A stretch of 64,000 nt of DNA from contig NC_091173.1 in the NCBI RefSeq assembly GCF_040958095.1, positions 12,323,500 through 12,387,499 of the forward strand, read 5' to 3'. Numbering within the stretch: the stretch's first letter is position 1; each line of letters opens with the position of its first letter. The position numbers and the translations under genes are program-made. Positions 53,708 to 64,000 of this stretch are shown piece after piece. Source of the stretch: Procambarus clarkii (lineage: Eukaryota > Arthropoda > Malacostraca > Decapoda > Cambaridae). Below the pieces are notes generated by a model that saw only the letters and a list, made by a program, of their open reading frames with translations, was not told the origin of the DNA and ran no database searches.

Positions 53708-54240
53708 GTATGTTGCAGTCAGATGTGCAGACACGACAACTATCACAAATGGATGGCAAACAGCCAGGAAAGGTTGTCTGGGACTACACCGTACACTAAC
53801 CTTGTCTCATACCACCTCCTTCCCCATTGTTTACACTCCATACCGTCTTGTGTGCTCATATTCCCGTACAATTATCCTGTAAATTTGTATTTAATGTCTG
53901 TGTTATCGCCGCTAATGGTAAGCTTCTCTATAATGTTACAAGTCGAGTTTCTGGGAAAAAAAATTGTCTGCTCTTTGATGTCTGTGAAGTTTAGCGTTAC
54001 CACTCCAGGCGGTGTGCTTAGCGTCCTATGTGAAGCGTCTTCAAAGGTTCCTTTTGATGTGATGTATGTACAGTGGGGGGGGGGGGAAGGAGGCAGATGG
54101 GGCAAGGTGCGGGGAAGTGTTAGATGGGGAGGTGGGGGCCGGTGTTGGTGTGGGGTGGGGGAGGGATGGAGGAGTTTGATAAGTGCAGCAGGTGTTTGTG
54201 GTGGTGGGTGTTGGTGTTCAGGGGGGAGTGAGAGTGTGTA
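53708..54240. other. No gene; G-rich tract 54076-54240
   Basis: GGTGGGGG-type low complexity at the right. Confidence 0.4.
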
Positions 54241-54416
54241 CAGGGGTGGAAGGCACTATCAGGGGGAAAGTGCCAAGTCATTACGACTATGTAGCACTGG
54301 GAAGGGGTCAGGATAAGGATTTAGGGGTGGGACGGTGAAGGGGGGGGGGGGGGAGGAATGGTGTCCAACCACTTGGACGATCGGGGACTGACCGCCCCGA
54401 CCTTGTATGAAGCGAG
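54241..54416 (-). mobile_element. tRNA-headed SINE (second family)
   Basis: Minus: CTCGCTTCATACAAGGTCGG, CAGTCCCCGATCGTCCAAGT, GGTTGGACACCATTCC, ATCCTGACCCCTTCCCAGTG, TGGCACTTTCCCCCTGATA. Confidence 0.75.
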
Positions 54417-54656
54417 GGTTGAGCTGTTTTTTTCGGCCCGCCTCTTAACTGTCAATTAATGAACCGATTTTTTTCCACACACAGACACACCCCAGGAAGC
54501 AGCCCGTAGCAGCTGTCTAACTCCCAGGTACCTATTTGCTGCTAGGTGAACAGGGAGAAAGAAATTCTGCCCATTTGTTTCCGCCATCGCCGGGGATCGA
54601 TCCCCTTTCCCTAGGATTACGAGTCCCAAGTGCTTTCCACTCAGCCATCTAGCCCC
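54417..54656 (-). mobile_element. SINE, shared body with CR1/L2-like LINE tail (tail type 2)
   Basis: Minus: head GGGGCTAGATGGCTGAGTGG, B-box side GGGATCGATCCCCGG, body GGGCAGAATTTCTTTCTCCC, TGTTCACCTAGCAGCAAATA, GGTACCTGGGAGTTAGACAG, GGGCTGCTTCCTGGGGTGTG, then TTAATTGACAGTTAAGAGGC and GGGCCGAAAAAAACAGCTCA. Same joint as 19067-19346. It abuts the SINE at 54241. Confidence 0.75.
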
Positions 54657-54965
54657 AAACTCGTGGGGTGGGGGGGGGGGGAATGTGTTCGGTGGAGAAC
54701 AAACAAAACACCACCACCTACAACCCCCCTGCCCCAACACCCCTCCCCCCCCCACCACACCCCTCCTCCCACCCCACCCCACAAGCCAGCATGAGGCTGA
54801 GCCCCGGTAAGCCGGCCACTTCTCTCCACAGCGTTTCTAAACCATCCTGAATTGTCTTTCCAGATCTCAGCCTCCAATAACTTAGGTGTGTATCTCGCTC
54901 GCTGAGCTCCTGGTCAGTGATGCCGCACCTTATCTTTGTTTGGTGATGCCACACACATTACTAAG
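54657..54965. other. No recognised gene; C-rich tract 54720-54785
   Basis: Unique-looking otherwise. Confidence 0.35.
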
Positions 54966-54967
54966 AG

Positions 54968-55084
54968 TCATCTGAAATCCTTGCATTGTATCCAAATTTC
55001 GCTTCCAGTAGATACACGACACATGAGATTAAGAAACAAGTAGTGTGCAGACGAGGAGTCACAATAACGTGGCTGTAATATGTT
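54968..55084. repeat. Dispersed repeat, related to 25090-25190
   Basis: See 25090. It leads directly into the inverted repeat at 55085. Confidence 0.5.
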
Positions 55085-55246
55085 GACCAGACCACACACT
55101 AGAAAGTAAAGGGACGACGACGTTTCGGTCCGTCCTGGACCATTTTCAAGTCGATTCTCAGGTCGATTTACATCAGTCGACTTAAAAATGGTCCAGGACG
55201 GACCGAAACGTCGTCGTCCCTTCACTTTCTAGTGTGTGGTTTGGTC
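55085..55246. mobile_element. Foldback element, 70-bp arms
   Basis: Arms 55085-55154 and 55177-55246 are nearly perfect reverse complements (GGACGACGACGTTTCGGTCC and GGACCGAAACGTCGTCGTCC), separated by 22 bp. No ORF. Confidence 0.85.
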
Positions 55247-55277
55247 AAACAAGTAGTGTATTGTGAAGACTAATAAT

Positions 55278-55455
55278 AACACCTCCCTCCTGAATGACGC
55301 CTTACACAAGATTCTAAGGACATTTCTTATGTTGGTCATTGTAGCATACGCCGCTGATGATATTCTTTTGATGTGGGCTTCTGGGGACAGGTTCGGTGTG
55401 ATATAAACCCCCAGATCTTTCTCTATAATTGAATCTTACAGGGTTTTACCTCCTG
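55278..55455 (-). mobile_element. CR1/L2-like LINE, internal fragment
   Basis: Minus: GAGAAAGATCTGGGGGTTTA, CCGAACCTGTCCCCAGAAGC, AAAAGAATATCATCAGCGGC; corresponds to the NLSPEAHIKRIS region. Both ends truncated. Confidence 0.7.
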
Positions 55456-55466
55456 AACAAATATAA

Positions 55467-55635
55467 CCTTGATTTGGAGTTCAAGGGCCTTGATTTGGGG
55501 GTTCAAGGACCTTAATTTTGGAGGTTCAAGGGCCTTGATTTGGGGGTTCAAGGGCCTTGATTTGGGCTCAAGGGCCTTGATTTGGGGGTTCAAGGGCCTT
55601 GATTTGGGGTTCAAGGGCTTTGATTTGGGTTCGAA
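55467..55635. repeat. 21-bp minisatellite, array 1
   Basis: Unit TTGATTTGGGGTTCAAGGGC plus C, about 8 copies. Confidence 0.93.
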
Positions 55636-55886
55636 CCTATGCGCTGGGTGTTCGTCCAGTACCGTCAGTGGACGGTGACGGTAGTAACGACAACAGCTGT
55701 TCCCGAGAGTCTCCCCGAAGACAGTAGCTGAGGATTAAGACAGACAAGCACTTAAGACACGAGGAGACCTATACCAGTGTGCGCTACACAACCAGACAGT
55801 ACTGAGTAGATAATCTTCGGCTCAAGAACGCTTGCATTGTGGTGCAGGATGCAGCTCATATACGAACGCGTCAAAGATAACTGTCT

Positions 55887-55935
55887 CACGTTTAGGGGCT
55901 ATTCATGCCCGTGCCACCTTTTGGGTGGCTTCTTG
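55887..55935 (+). mobile_element. Double-hairpin micro-retroposon (form 2), decayed
   Basis: GGGGCTATTCATGCCCGTGC, CACCTTTTGGGTGGC; tail lost. Confidence 0.55.
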
Positions 55936-56645
55936 TTGAGTTACAGATGAACAAAAATATGAAAATTGGATGATGGATGCCTCATCACCGTGAGACGCCT
56001 CGATCCTAAAATTAATAAATAGTCCTCCCCCAGCTAATTTCACCCCCCCTTCCTACCCCCTCTCCCCTCCAACACGGTGGGATAGGGGGGGGGGATAATT
56101 AATCCATCCTTGGCTCACTTGTTCAGGGCTCTGACTCTCACTATATGACGCTGCTAATGTTGGGAAAATATTGACTAAACCAGAAAAAAACTTTTGGGAG
56201 TTTCAGGGGTGGTGACAGCCTTCTATAATACGTGCTGAACTTAATCCAATTTGTGATTCTTTAACCCAGTGATGCCCTAGTGAGCATCAATAGAGATTGG
56301 AACATCCACAATCTCCAGTCACAATCCTTCTAGTACTGTGAGCTACAAGTCTTAGTTCTACTATAATGTAGAGCTCAAAAGTTAAGACAAAGCAATTGTG
56401 GGAATTGTTCAACCTTCTCTTTCACCAATAAAATAACCTTGATTTGCATATAAACTGTCCAGGCAAAAATAAGGCGCTCATATTAAGCGCTTGGAAAGCA
56501 TTCACGGCGGGTTTAGATCCGCTTAAATACAACCAGCGCTTCCCTGATCCCAGCCTGGCATATATGTGCTCAGAGTGCTGGAGGAAGCAGCAGTGTGTGT
56601 GGGTGAGCACTGGAGAGCGGGCAGGTGCAGGGGTTGAGGGGAGGT
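55936..56645. other. No recognisable gene
   Basis: Unique-looking; C and G runs near 56045-56095. Confidence 0.35.
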
Positions 56646-56649
56646 GTTG

Positions 56650-57098
56650 GGCTCAAGGGCCTTGAGTTGGGGTTCAAGGGCCTTGATTTGGGGTTCAAGG
56701 GTCTTGATTTGGGGTTCAAGGGTCTTGATTTGGGCTCAAGGGCCTTGATTTGGGGTTCAAGGGTCTTGATTTGGGGTTTAAGGGTCTTGATTTGAGGTTC
56801 AAGGGTCTTGATTTGGGGCTGAAGGGCCTTGATTTGGGGTTCAAGGGTCTTGATTTGGGGTTCAAGGGCCTTGATTTGGGCTCAAGGGCCTTGATTTGGG
56901 GTTCAAGGGCCTTGATTTGGGGTTCAAGGGTCTTGATTTGGGGTTCAAGGGCCTTGATTTGGGGTTCAAGGGTCTTGATTTGAGGTTCAAGGGTCTTGAT
57001 TTGGGGCTCAAGGGCCTTGATTTGGGGTTCAAGGGCCTTGATTTGGGCTCAAGGGCCTTGATTTGGGGTTCAAGGGCCTTGATTTGGGTTTAAGTGCC
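56650..57098. repeat. 21-bp minisatellite, array 2 (same unit as 55467)
   Basis: About 21 copies of TTGATTTGGGGTTCAAGGGC/TC, with GGGCTCAAGG variants interspersed. Confidence 0.94.
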
Positions 57099-57276
57099 AG
57101 CGGCCTAGCAAACGGGGCATTACCATTAACCCCAACACCAATTTACTGACCAGCCGGCAAATATACTTTTGTCCTGGACAAAGCTCAATGATAAAGTATT
57201 CTCAGTGTATGCATACCAAGAAATAATGTATACTACGGTTGTATACTATGTATATACTATACATAGTATATATGGT

Positions 57277-57305
57277 GGGGGTTGTATACTATGTATACAA
57301 CCCCC
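57277..57305. repeat. Perfect 13-bp inverted repeat, 3-nt loop
   Basis: GGGGGTTGTATAC, loop TAT, GTATACAACCCCC; preceded by another palindrome, ATACTATGTATA/TATACATAGTAT, at 57242-57270. Confidence 0.88.
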
Positions 57306-57352
57306 TCAGTGGTCAGTGAGGTCAACAATACCTTACTGACCAACCAGCGAGT

Positions 57353-57612
57353 ATCCTATAGCGCAGTAGTCTACGTCGCCAGCTAACAACCATTAGTCCC
57401 GGGTTCGGTTGCCGGACAGAACAAAGACGGGTGGGCACGTTTCCTTTCACCTGATAAGCCTGTTCACCTAGTAGTACATCGATTCCCTTCTTTCCCCCCC
57501 CCCCAGGAGTTAGGCAACTGTTGTGGGGCCACATTCTGGGGACAGGTCAGTAGTTGACCCAGAGGGGGACCTCGATAATCTGAAATACAGCTGGCTACCT
57601 GTCCCCGACAAC
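57353..57612 (+). mobile_element. tRNA-headed SINE, tail type 4
   Basis: B box GGGTTCGGTTGCCGG, body GTTTCCTTTCACCTGATAAG, CCTGTTCACCTAGTAGTACA, AGGAGTTAGGCAACTG, then TTGACCCAGAGGGGGACCTC and GATAATCTG. Parallels 37395-37625. Confidence 0.65.
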
Positions 57613-57665
57613 AACCTATACTTTATTCTTAACTTTGTACAAGAATATATTTATACACATATTTG

Positions 57666-58505
<840 letters not shown>

Positions 58506-58507
58506 CA

Positions 58508-58531
58508 TGCCTGCCTTGCCTGCCTGGCTGC

Positions 58532-58598
<67 letters not shown>

Positions 58599-58660
58599 CC
58601 TGTCTGCCTGCTTGCCTGCCTGCCTGCCTGCCTGGCTGGCTGGCTGGCTGCCTACCTGCA
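58508..58660. repeat. (TGGC)n/(TGCC)n microsatellite
   Basis: About 38 tetranucleotide units in two sequence states. Confidence 0.95.
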
Positions 58661-59070
58661 AGCCTGACTGCTCTCACTCTCTCCTACGCTCCCCTCACTC
58701 TCTCTTTTCTTTCTCTCTTTTTCCTCCTGTCTATTATCTCTACCTGTCTATCCACTCTACTTTCTCTCCTCTGTTTCTCTCCGCGTCTCCGCTGGTAACC
58801 AAGCTGGAAACAGTTCCATAAGGAGCAATATAAACTGTAAGCCCGATCGAGAAATGGGATTACCCAGAACCTACTTGAGAAAAAAGAAAAATAACAATCC
58901 GTATCAAGGTCAGATTAAGCCTTTTGCCCCCAGAATGAAACAGAGTAAATGTCTGAGCAGTCTAGGAAGCTCGACATTATCTTGAAACTGAAACTTAAAC
59001 AAACACTCCTAGCATCAGTTCCCCCACCCTGCTAGGAGTCGTCATTAGCATCTACACACACAAGGAGCTC
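58661..59070. other. No recognisable feature
   Basis: CT-rich to 58790, then unique-looking. Confidence 0.35.
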
Positions 59071-59071
59071 G

Positions 59072-59130
59072 ACACAGACCAGACACAGACCAGGACACAG
59101 ACCAGACACAGACCTGGTCGACACAGACCA
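59072..59130. repeat. ACACAGACCAG short repeat
   Basis: About five units of 11-14 bp, next to the MITE. Confidence 0.8.
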
Positions 59131-59384
59131 GGGGCCAGATTCACGAAGCAGTTACGCAAGCACTTACGAACGTGTACATCTTTCCTCAATCTTTGACGGC
59201 TTTGGTTACATTTATTAAACAGTTTACAAGCATGAAAACTTCCCATTCAACTATTGTTATAAACAGCCTCCTGGTGCTTCAGAGCTCATTAACTGTTTAA
59301 TAATTGTAAACAAAACCGCCAAAGATTGAGAAAAGATATGCAGGTTTGTAAGTGCTTGCGTAACTGCTTCGTGAATCTGGCCCC
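59131..59384. mobile_element. Palindromic MITE, copy 3, best termini
   Basis: Starts GGGGCCAGATTCACGAAGCA and ends with its complement (GTGAATCTGGCCCC); arms about 95 bp, total 254 bp. Confidence 0.87.
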
Positions 59385-59855
59385 AGGAATGTACAGCTTA
59401 CGACATCGCGCATGATAGAGAACGTTGTTACTTTGTTTTAATGGTAAAAAAAAAACATTCCTCACAACAGTTGTATACACAAGTCACAAACACATCGGAA
59501 AAAATATATAATTTGCTGTGATGAAATGGGGGAGTAATTATAAATAATTTTCCGCAATCATCGATAAATTAAATAATCCAATCGGCAATTGGGAAGCTCG
59601 ATATCAGATCAAGCGACCATAACATTGACGTTATCGAGGATAACCTCCAAATTCCGACAATAGACATACAGTCGGCTAAAAAAAAAAATTGTCTATCACA
59701 TATCTTAATATACAAAATACAAGAATTATGATATCCAAAAATATGAGAAAGGATAACATTGTATCTCACGAGAAGGGATAACATTGAGGAGTAAGATAAT
59801 ATATCTTAATAAAGGATATTATTCAGAGGAAGCTCAACCAGTTATCTTGGATGAC
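59385..59855. other. No recognisable gene
   Basis: AT-rich unique-looking. Confidence 0.35.
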
Positions 59856-59858
59856 CAA

Positions 59859-60668
59859 CGGAATAACGGAACAACACTCAGGAGCAAACAGAATAACGGA
59901 ACAACAGTCAGGAGCAAACAGAATAACGGAACAACAGTCAGGAGCAAACAGAATAACGGAACAACAGTCAGGAGCAAACAGAATAACAGAACAACACTCA
60001 GGAACAAACAGAATAACGGAACAACAGTCAGGAGCAAACAGAGTAACGGAACAACACTCAGGAGCAAACAGAGTAACGGAACAACAGTCAGGAGCAAACA
60101 GAATAACGGAACAACACTCAGGAGCAAACAGAATACGGAACAACACTCAGGAGCAAACAGAGTAACGGAACAACAGTCAGGAGCAAACAGAATAACGGAA
60201 CAACACTCAGGAGCAAACAGAATACGGAACAACACTCAGGAGCAAACAGAGTAACGGAACAACAGTCAGGAGCAAACAGAATACGGAACAACACTCAGGA
60301 GCAAACAGAATAACGGAACAACAGTCAGGAACAAACAGAATAACGGAACAACACTCAGGAGCAAACAGAACACGGAACAACACTCAGGAGCAAACAGAAT
60401 AACGGAACAACACTCAGGAGCAAACAGAACACGGAACAACACTCAGGAACAAACAGAATAACGGAACAACACTCAGGAGCAAACAGAATAACGGAACAAC
60501 ACTCAGGAGCAAACAGAATAACGGAACAACAGTCAGGAACAAACAGAATAACGGAACAACACTCAGGAGCAAACAGAACACGGAACAACACTCAGGAGCA
60601 AACAGAATAACGGAACAACACTCAGGAGCAAACAGAATAACGGAACAACAGTCAGGAACAAACAAAGG
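59859..60668. repeat. 29/30-bp minisatellite, about 27 copies
   Basis: Unit GGAACAACACTCAGGAGCAA plus ACAGAATAAC; variants GTCAGG, GGAACA, AGAGTAAC and a one-base-short form are interleaved. Confidence 0.96.
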
Positions 60669-60784
60669 AACGTAATTAATGTGCCTCAAAGTCATAGACT
60701 AACCGGAAGCCTTTTTCAGGCTTCACAACACAACAGAGAACATGAAAGAGAAATGTAAAATGTAGTAAATATTCTCCTTCCCTC

Positions 60785-61935
60785 CCTCCCATTTTCCTCC
60801 CTACTTACTTCACAGTTTTCCTCCCATTTTCCCTACTTCCACTTCCCATTCTCTCTACTTCCACTTCCCATTCTCTCTACTTCCACTTCCCAGTCTTCCT
60901 ACTTCCACTTCCCATTCTCTCTACTTCCACTTCCCATTCTCCCTACTTCCACTTCCCATTCTCTCTACTTCCACTTCCCATTCTCTCTACTTCCACTTCC
61001 CATTCTCTCTACTTCCACTTCCCATTCTCCCTAATTCCACTTCCCATTCTCCCTACTTCCACTTCCCAGTCTTCCTACCTCCACTTCCCATTCTCTCTAC
61101 TTCCACTTCCCATTCTCCCTAATTCCACTTCCCATTCTCCCTACTTCCACTTCCCATTCTCCCTACCTCCACTTCCCATTCTCCCTACCTCCACTTCCCA
61201 TTCTCCCTACCTCCACTTCCCATTCTCCCTACCTCCACTTCCCATTCTCCCTACTTCCACTTCCCATTCTCCCTACCTCCACTTCCCATTCTCCCTACCT
61301 CCACTTCCCATTCTCCCTACTTCCACTCCCCATTCTCCCTACTTCCACTTCCCATTCTCCCTACCTCCACTTCCCATTCTCCCTACTTCCACTCCCCATT
61401 CTCCCTACTTCCACTTCCCATTCTCCCTACCTCCACTTCCCATTCTCCCTACCTCCACTCCCCATTCTCCCTACCTCCACTTCCCAGTCTTCCTACTTCC
61501 ACTTCCCATTCTCCCTACTTCCACTTCCCATTCTCCCTACCTCCACTTCCCATTCTCCCTACCTCCACTTCCCATGCTCCCTACCTCCACTTCCCATTCT
61601 CCCTACCTCCACTTCCCATTCTCCCTACCTCCACTTCCCATTCTTCCTACCTCCACTTCCCATTCTCCCTACCTCCACTTCCCATTCTTCCTACCTCCAC
61701 TTCCCATTCTCCCTACCTCCACTTCCCATTCTCCCTACCTCCACTTCCCATTCTCCCTACCTCCACTTCCCATTCTCCCTACCTCCACTCCCCATTCTCC
61801 CTACCTCCACTCCCCATTCTCCCTACCTCCACTTCCCATTCTCCCTACCTCCACTTCCCATTCTCCCTACCTCCACTTCCCATTCTCCCTACCTCCACTT
61901 CCCATTCTCCCTACCTCCACTCCCCATTCTCTCTC
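60785..61935. repeat. 22-bp minisatellite, about 51 copies
   Basis: Unit CCACTTCCCATTCTCCCTAC plus CT. CTACTTCC and CTCTCTAC variants predominate on the left, CTACCTCC on the right. Confidence 0.96.
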
Positions 61936-62329
61936 CATTTATGTCTCCCGTTCTCTCTTCTAGCGCGGAAAAACATGACAGAGTGACGTTTGAACAGACG
62001 TCGAAGCCCATTATCGACGCTGAAACAATGTTATCGAGGTTGAATTAATGATATCGACGTTGACTCAATGTCGATAATAGCAGAGAATTCGGCGGGAAAA
62101 CACCCTACGGACAATCAAACCCACATTTCAATACTTGTTGGAGGTTTTTTCGCTATAAGAGCCAATCCTACTTTAGGACGACAATGAGGTTCGACCCCCC
62201 TAAACAACCCTATTGGCGCCTGACTACCGCATCAGGGAGCGTTACATGACGCTAACCGCCACTCTCTGGCCCCAAACACCAACAGACAGACAGACAGACA
62301 TACAGACACATTCTTACAGACTTCCCTAC
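61936..62329. other. No gene; (CAGA)n at 62281-62301
   Basis: GTTATCGA/TATCGACGTTG words recur four times at 62008-62075. Confidence 0.4.
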
Positions 62330-62399
62330 CAGTTGATTGACAGTTGAGTCGAGGCGGGACCAAAGAGCCAAAGCTCAACCCCCCGCAACTAGGCGAGAA
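62330..62399 (+). mobile_element. CR1/L2-like LINE 3' tail only
   Basis: GTTGATTGACAGTTGAGTCG, GGGACCAAAGAGCCAAAGCT, CAACCCCCCGCAACTAGGCG. Confidence 0.65.
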
Positions 62400-62559
62400 C
62401 AGATATAGATGTACAGATGGAAAATGAGAATTATGAAAACTTACATGTAAATATCTGCCACAAATGATTAGATCAACATAAATGTACAAGTCACCCCTTA
62501 AAGAATTGTTGACAAATTGACGACAGAGAAATTAAAGCTTCTTCAACAGACAGCGATGG

Positions 62560-63540
62560 TTCAACAACTTGCATAATAGAAAATAACAAAAAAAAACTAC
62601 CTAGACAATGAAGCTCTTTTATGTATTATTCTAACACATTTGTTAACCAGGGCTCACAAGGGGGTTATACTAAAGCCTCCTCATGAACAACAAATTTACT
62701 CCCATTACTTTCCAGCATATTATGACCAGATGATAGTGGAAAGGATAGTGACATTATAAACCTACACTTTAACGAAGCCTTTGATGCTTAAACCTCACGA
62801 AAGACTCATTATAACGGTAGAGGAGAATGGTACTGGATGATTACCTTAATTGTATTACAGCTTAGTGATTTAAACGCAAACAGAGGGTTAGGTTAAATGG
62901 AGTTGAGCCGGGAGGGCCGTAGTGAGTAGAGTGCCTCAGGGTTCTGTGCTCAGACCTGTGTTGTTTACCATCTACTGTATATCTGTATGTGTGTCTGTTT
63001 CTTTGTCCAAGGTTGGAGGTCAGAGGCTTGGGGCTAGTCTCACCCAACTATGCAGGGCAACTGGTCTAGGGTATGGGACGGACATACAATAGTTAAGGTT
63101 GCCAGAATTCAAGTATGTGGCCGCGTGCCAACGGTCATAGTTTGATCCCCACGGCGATTTTTGTCATTGCTTGTCGGGTTAAATCTAGCTAAATACTTTG
63201 AAAAAAGATTAATAACAAAACCTTATAGTAACATACAACATTATTCACAGATTTCGCGAAAATTCTAAAAAAATTCTCTGCTATTCATACTTTAGTTGTA
63301 GCACCATAAAACACTACACTTTAACACACTATCCCCCCCTTGCCCTTGAAAAGCAAAAGACGACCCGTCACTCAGTCACAGATTCGAAGCCAAAGGAGAA
63401 CTCTTATATTCTGTGTATATGTCATTAATTATAAAGTTATAAAGACACTTGTTATATATTAATGACTTTGACACAAGACTGAATAGCAACATTTGTATGT
63501 TTACAGATGATACTAAATATGGTGGACATAAAGACAGACG
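62560..63540 (+). mobile_element. Decayed LINE reverse transcriptase, interrupted by a 475-bp insert
   Basis: RT blocks in order: SDIINLHFNEAFDA (62745-62787), VPQGSVLRPVLFTIY (62932-62976), then after a gap YINDFDTRLNSNICMFTDDT (from 63452). The catalytic FADD reads FTDD. The gap falls exactly between two adjacent codons of the conserved block, so 62977-63451 is an insertion. A decayed tRNA-like patch (63110-63170) lies inside it. Dead copy. Confidence 0.6.
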
Positions 63541-63569
63541 GACGTACACATATATAATGGACAAATTCC

Positions 63570-63640
63570 ATTATATATATAGAACAGAGGTTGGGGAAGA
63601 GATAGATTATCCCGGGCACCGCCGGGTAACTATTCCTAGT
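63570..63640 (+). mobile_element. Possible Helentron-like 3' terminus
   Basis: CCCGGGCACCGCCGGGTAAC followed by TATTCCTAGTA resembles the GCCGGGTACTGCTAGT end of the element at 21785. Confidence 0.3.
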
Positions 63641-63816
63641 ATGTTACAACCAAATCTGAATTCCTGCCACGGAGTTTACTTAAATTTATAAGAAACGAAA
63701 TATTTAATAACCTCCCCATTTTACCTGACCAAGGTTATCTGTATGGAAGATGGCTGGACATGTTCAATATGTTCAGTGGTAGTTACAGTACGAGATCTTC
63801 TGACGACGCCTGGCAG

Positions 63817-63882
63817 TCATGGATGCTGCCAGACGTATACATGGATGCTGCCAGACGTATACATGGATGCTGCCAGACGTAT
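63817..63882. repeat. 22-bp repeat, 3 copies
   Basis: Unit ATGGATGCTGCCAGACGTAT plus AC. Confidence 0.9.
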
Positions 63883-64000
63883 ACAGTGGCTCAATATTGC
63901 CCTGCTATCATACACCCGCATGACCCGTATGTCTCCTCATCCACACTTATCAGTCACCTCACCTCTCTGAGATCTGGCAGTAGTATTTACTTCATCTTAC

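Noticed and set aside
53465..54316. 283-codon frame
   Set aside because: Second half is G-rich low complexity and SINE; codon pattern is worse than the alternative frame 53455-53707.

Overview
This is a nuclear genomic window from a multicellular eukaryote, most likely a decapod crustacean (crayfish, lobster or shrimp group). The sequence shows an arthropod-type U6 snRNA, splice-site-bounded exon candidates, several tRNA-headed SINE families, CR1/L2-like LINE fragments and an extreme load of micro- and minisatellites. The decapod assignment is inference from recalled repeat sequences; no search was run. There are no bacterial features.

Layout. 1-96 is the 3' part of a U6 snRNA gene cut by the window edge. 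About 684-846 (minus) is a candidate 3'-terminal host exon. 2773-8764 (minus) is the best-preserved genetic unit: a full-length APE-type non-LTR retrotransposon of about 6 kb with RNase H. It has intact ORF1 (CCHC knuckles) and ORF2 (endonuclease, reverse transcriptase, RNase H), a short A-tail and a perfect 13-bp target-site duplication, and it sits inside one unit of a short tandem repeat. At 13.5-15.3 kb lies a GC-rich block and a Ser-rich coding exon (ATG at 14656, splice donor after 15344) whose intron begins with a 2.7-kb, 27-bp minisatellite (15938-18640). From 19 kb to the end the window is almost entirely repeats.

Repeat ecology. (i) A CR1/L2-like LINE family occurs as at least six coding fragments or internal pieces and several isolated 3' tails. 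(ii) tRNA-headed SINEs share a central body but carry at least four different 3' tails; one of these tails is the CR1-like LINE tail. (iii) A second tRNA-headed SINE family has six copies. (iv) A tiny (59-74 bp) double-hairpin element occurs in two related forms; two copies carry 10-bp flanking duplications and a third a 7-bp one, which defines the whole element. (v) A ~255-bp palindromic MITE has three copies, one nested in a SINE. (vi) A Helentron-like non-autonomous element lies at 21785-22825. (vii) About 25 minisatellites and as many microsatellites are present.

The LINE ORF1/ORF2 pair forms a complete mobilisation unit. The CR1-like LINE is the plausible machinery donor for the SINEs that share its tail. 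Host genes are sparse: U6, one good exon and two weak exon candidates. I found no operon-like system. The most novel signals are the double-hairpin micro-element, the SINE tail exchange, and six perfect 12-15 bp inverted repeats with 3-4 nt loops.
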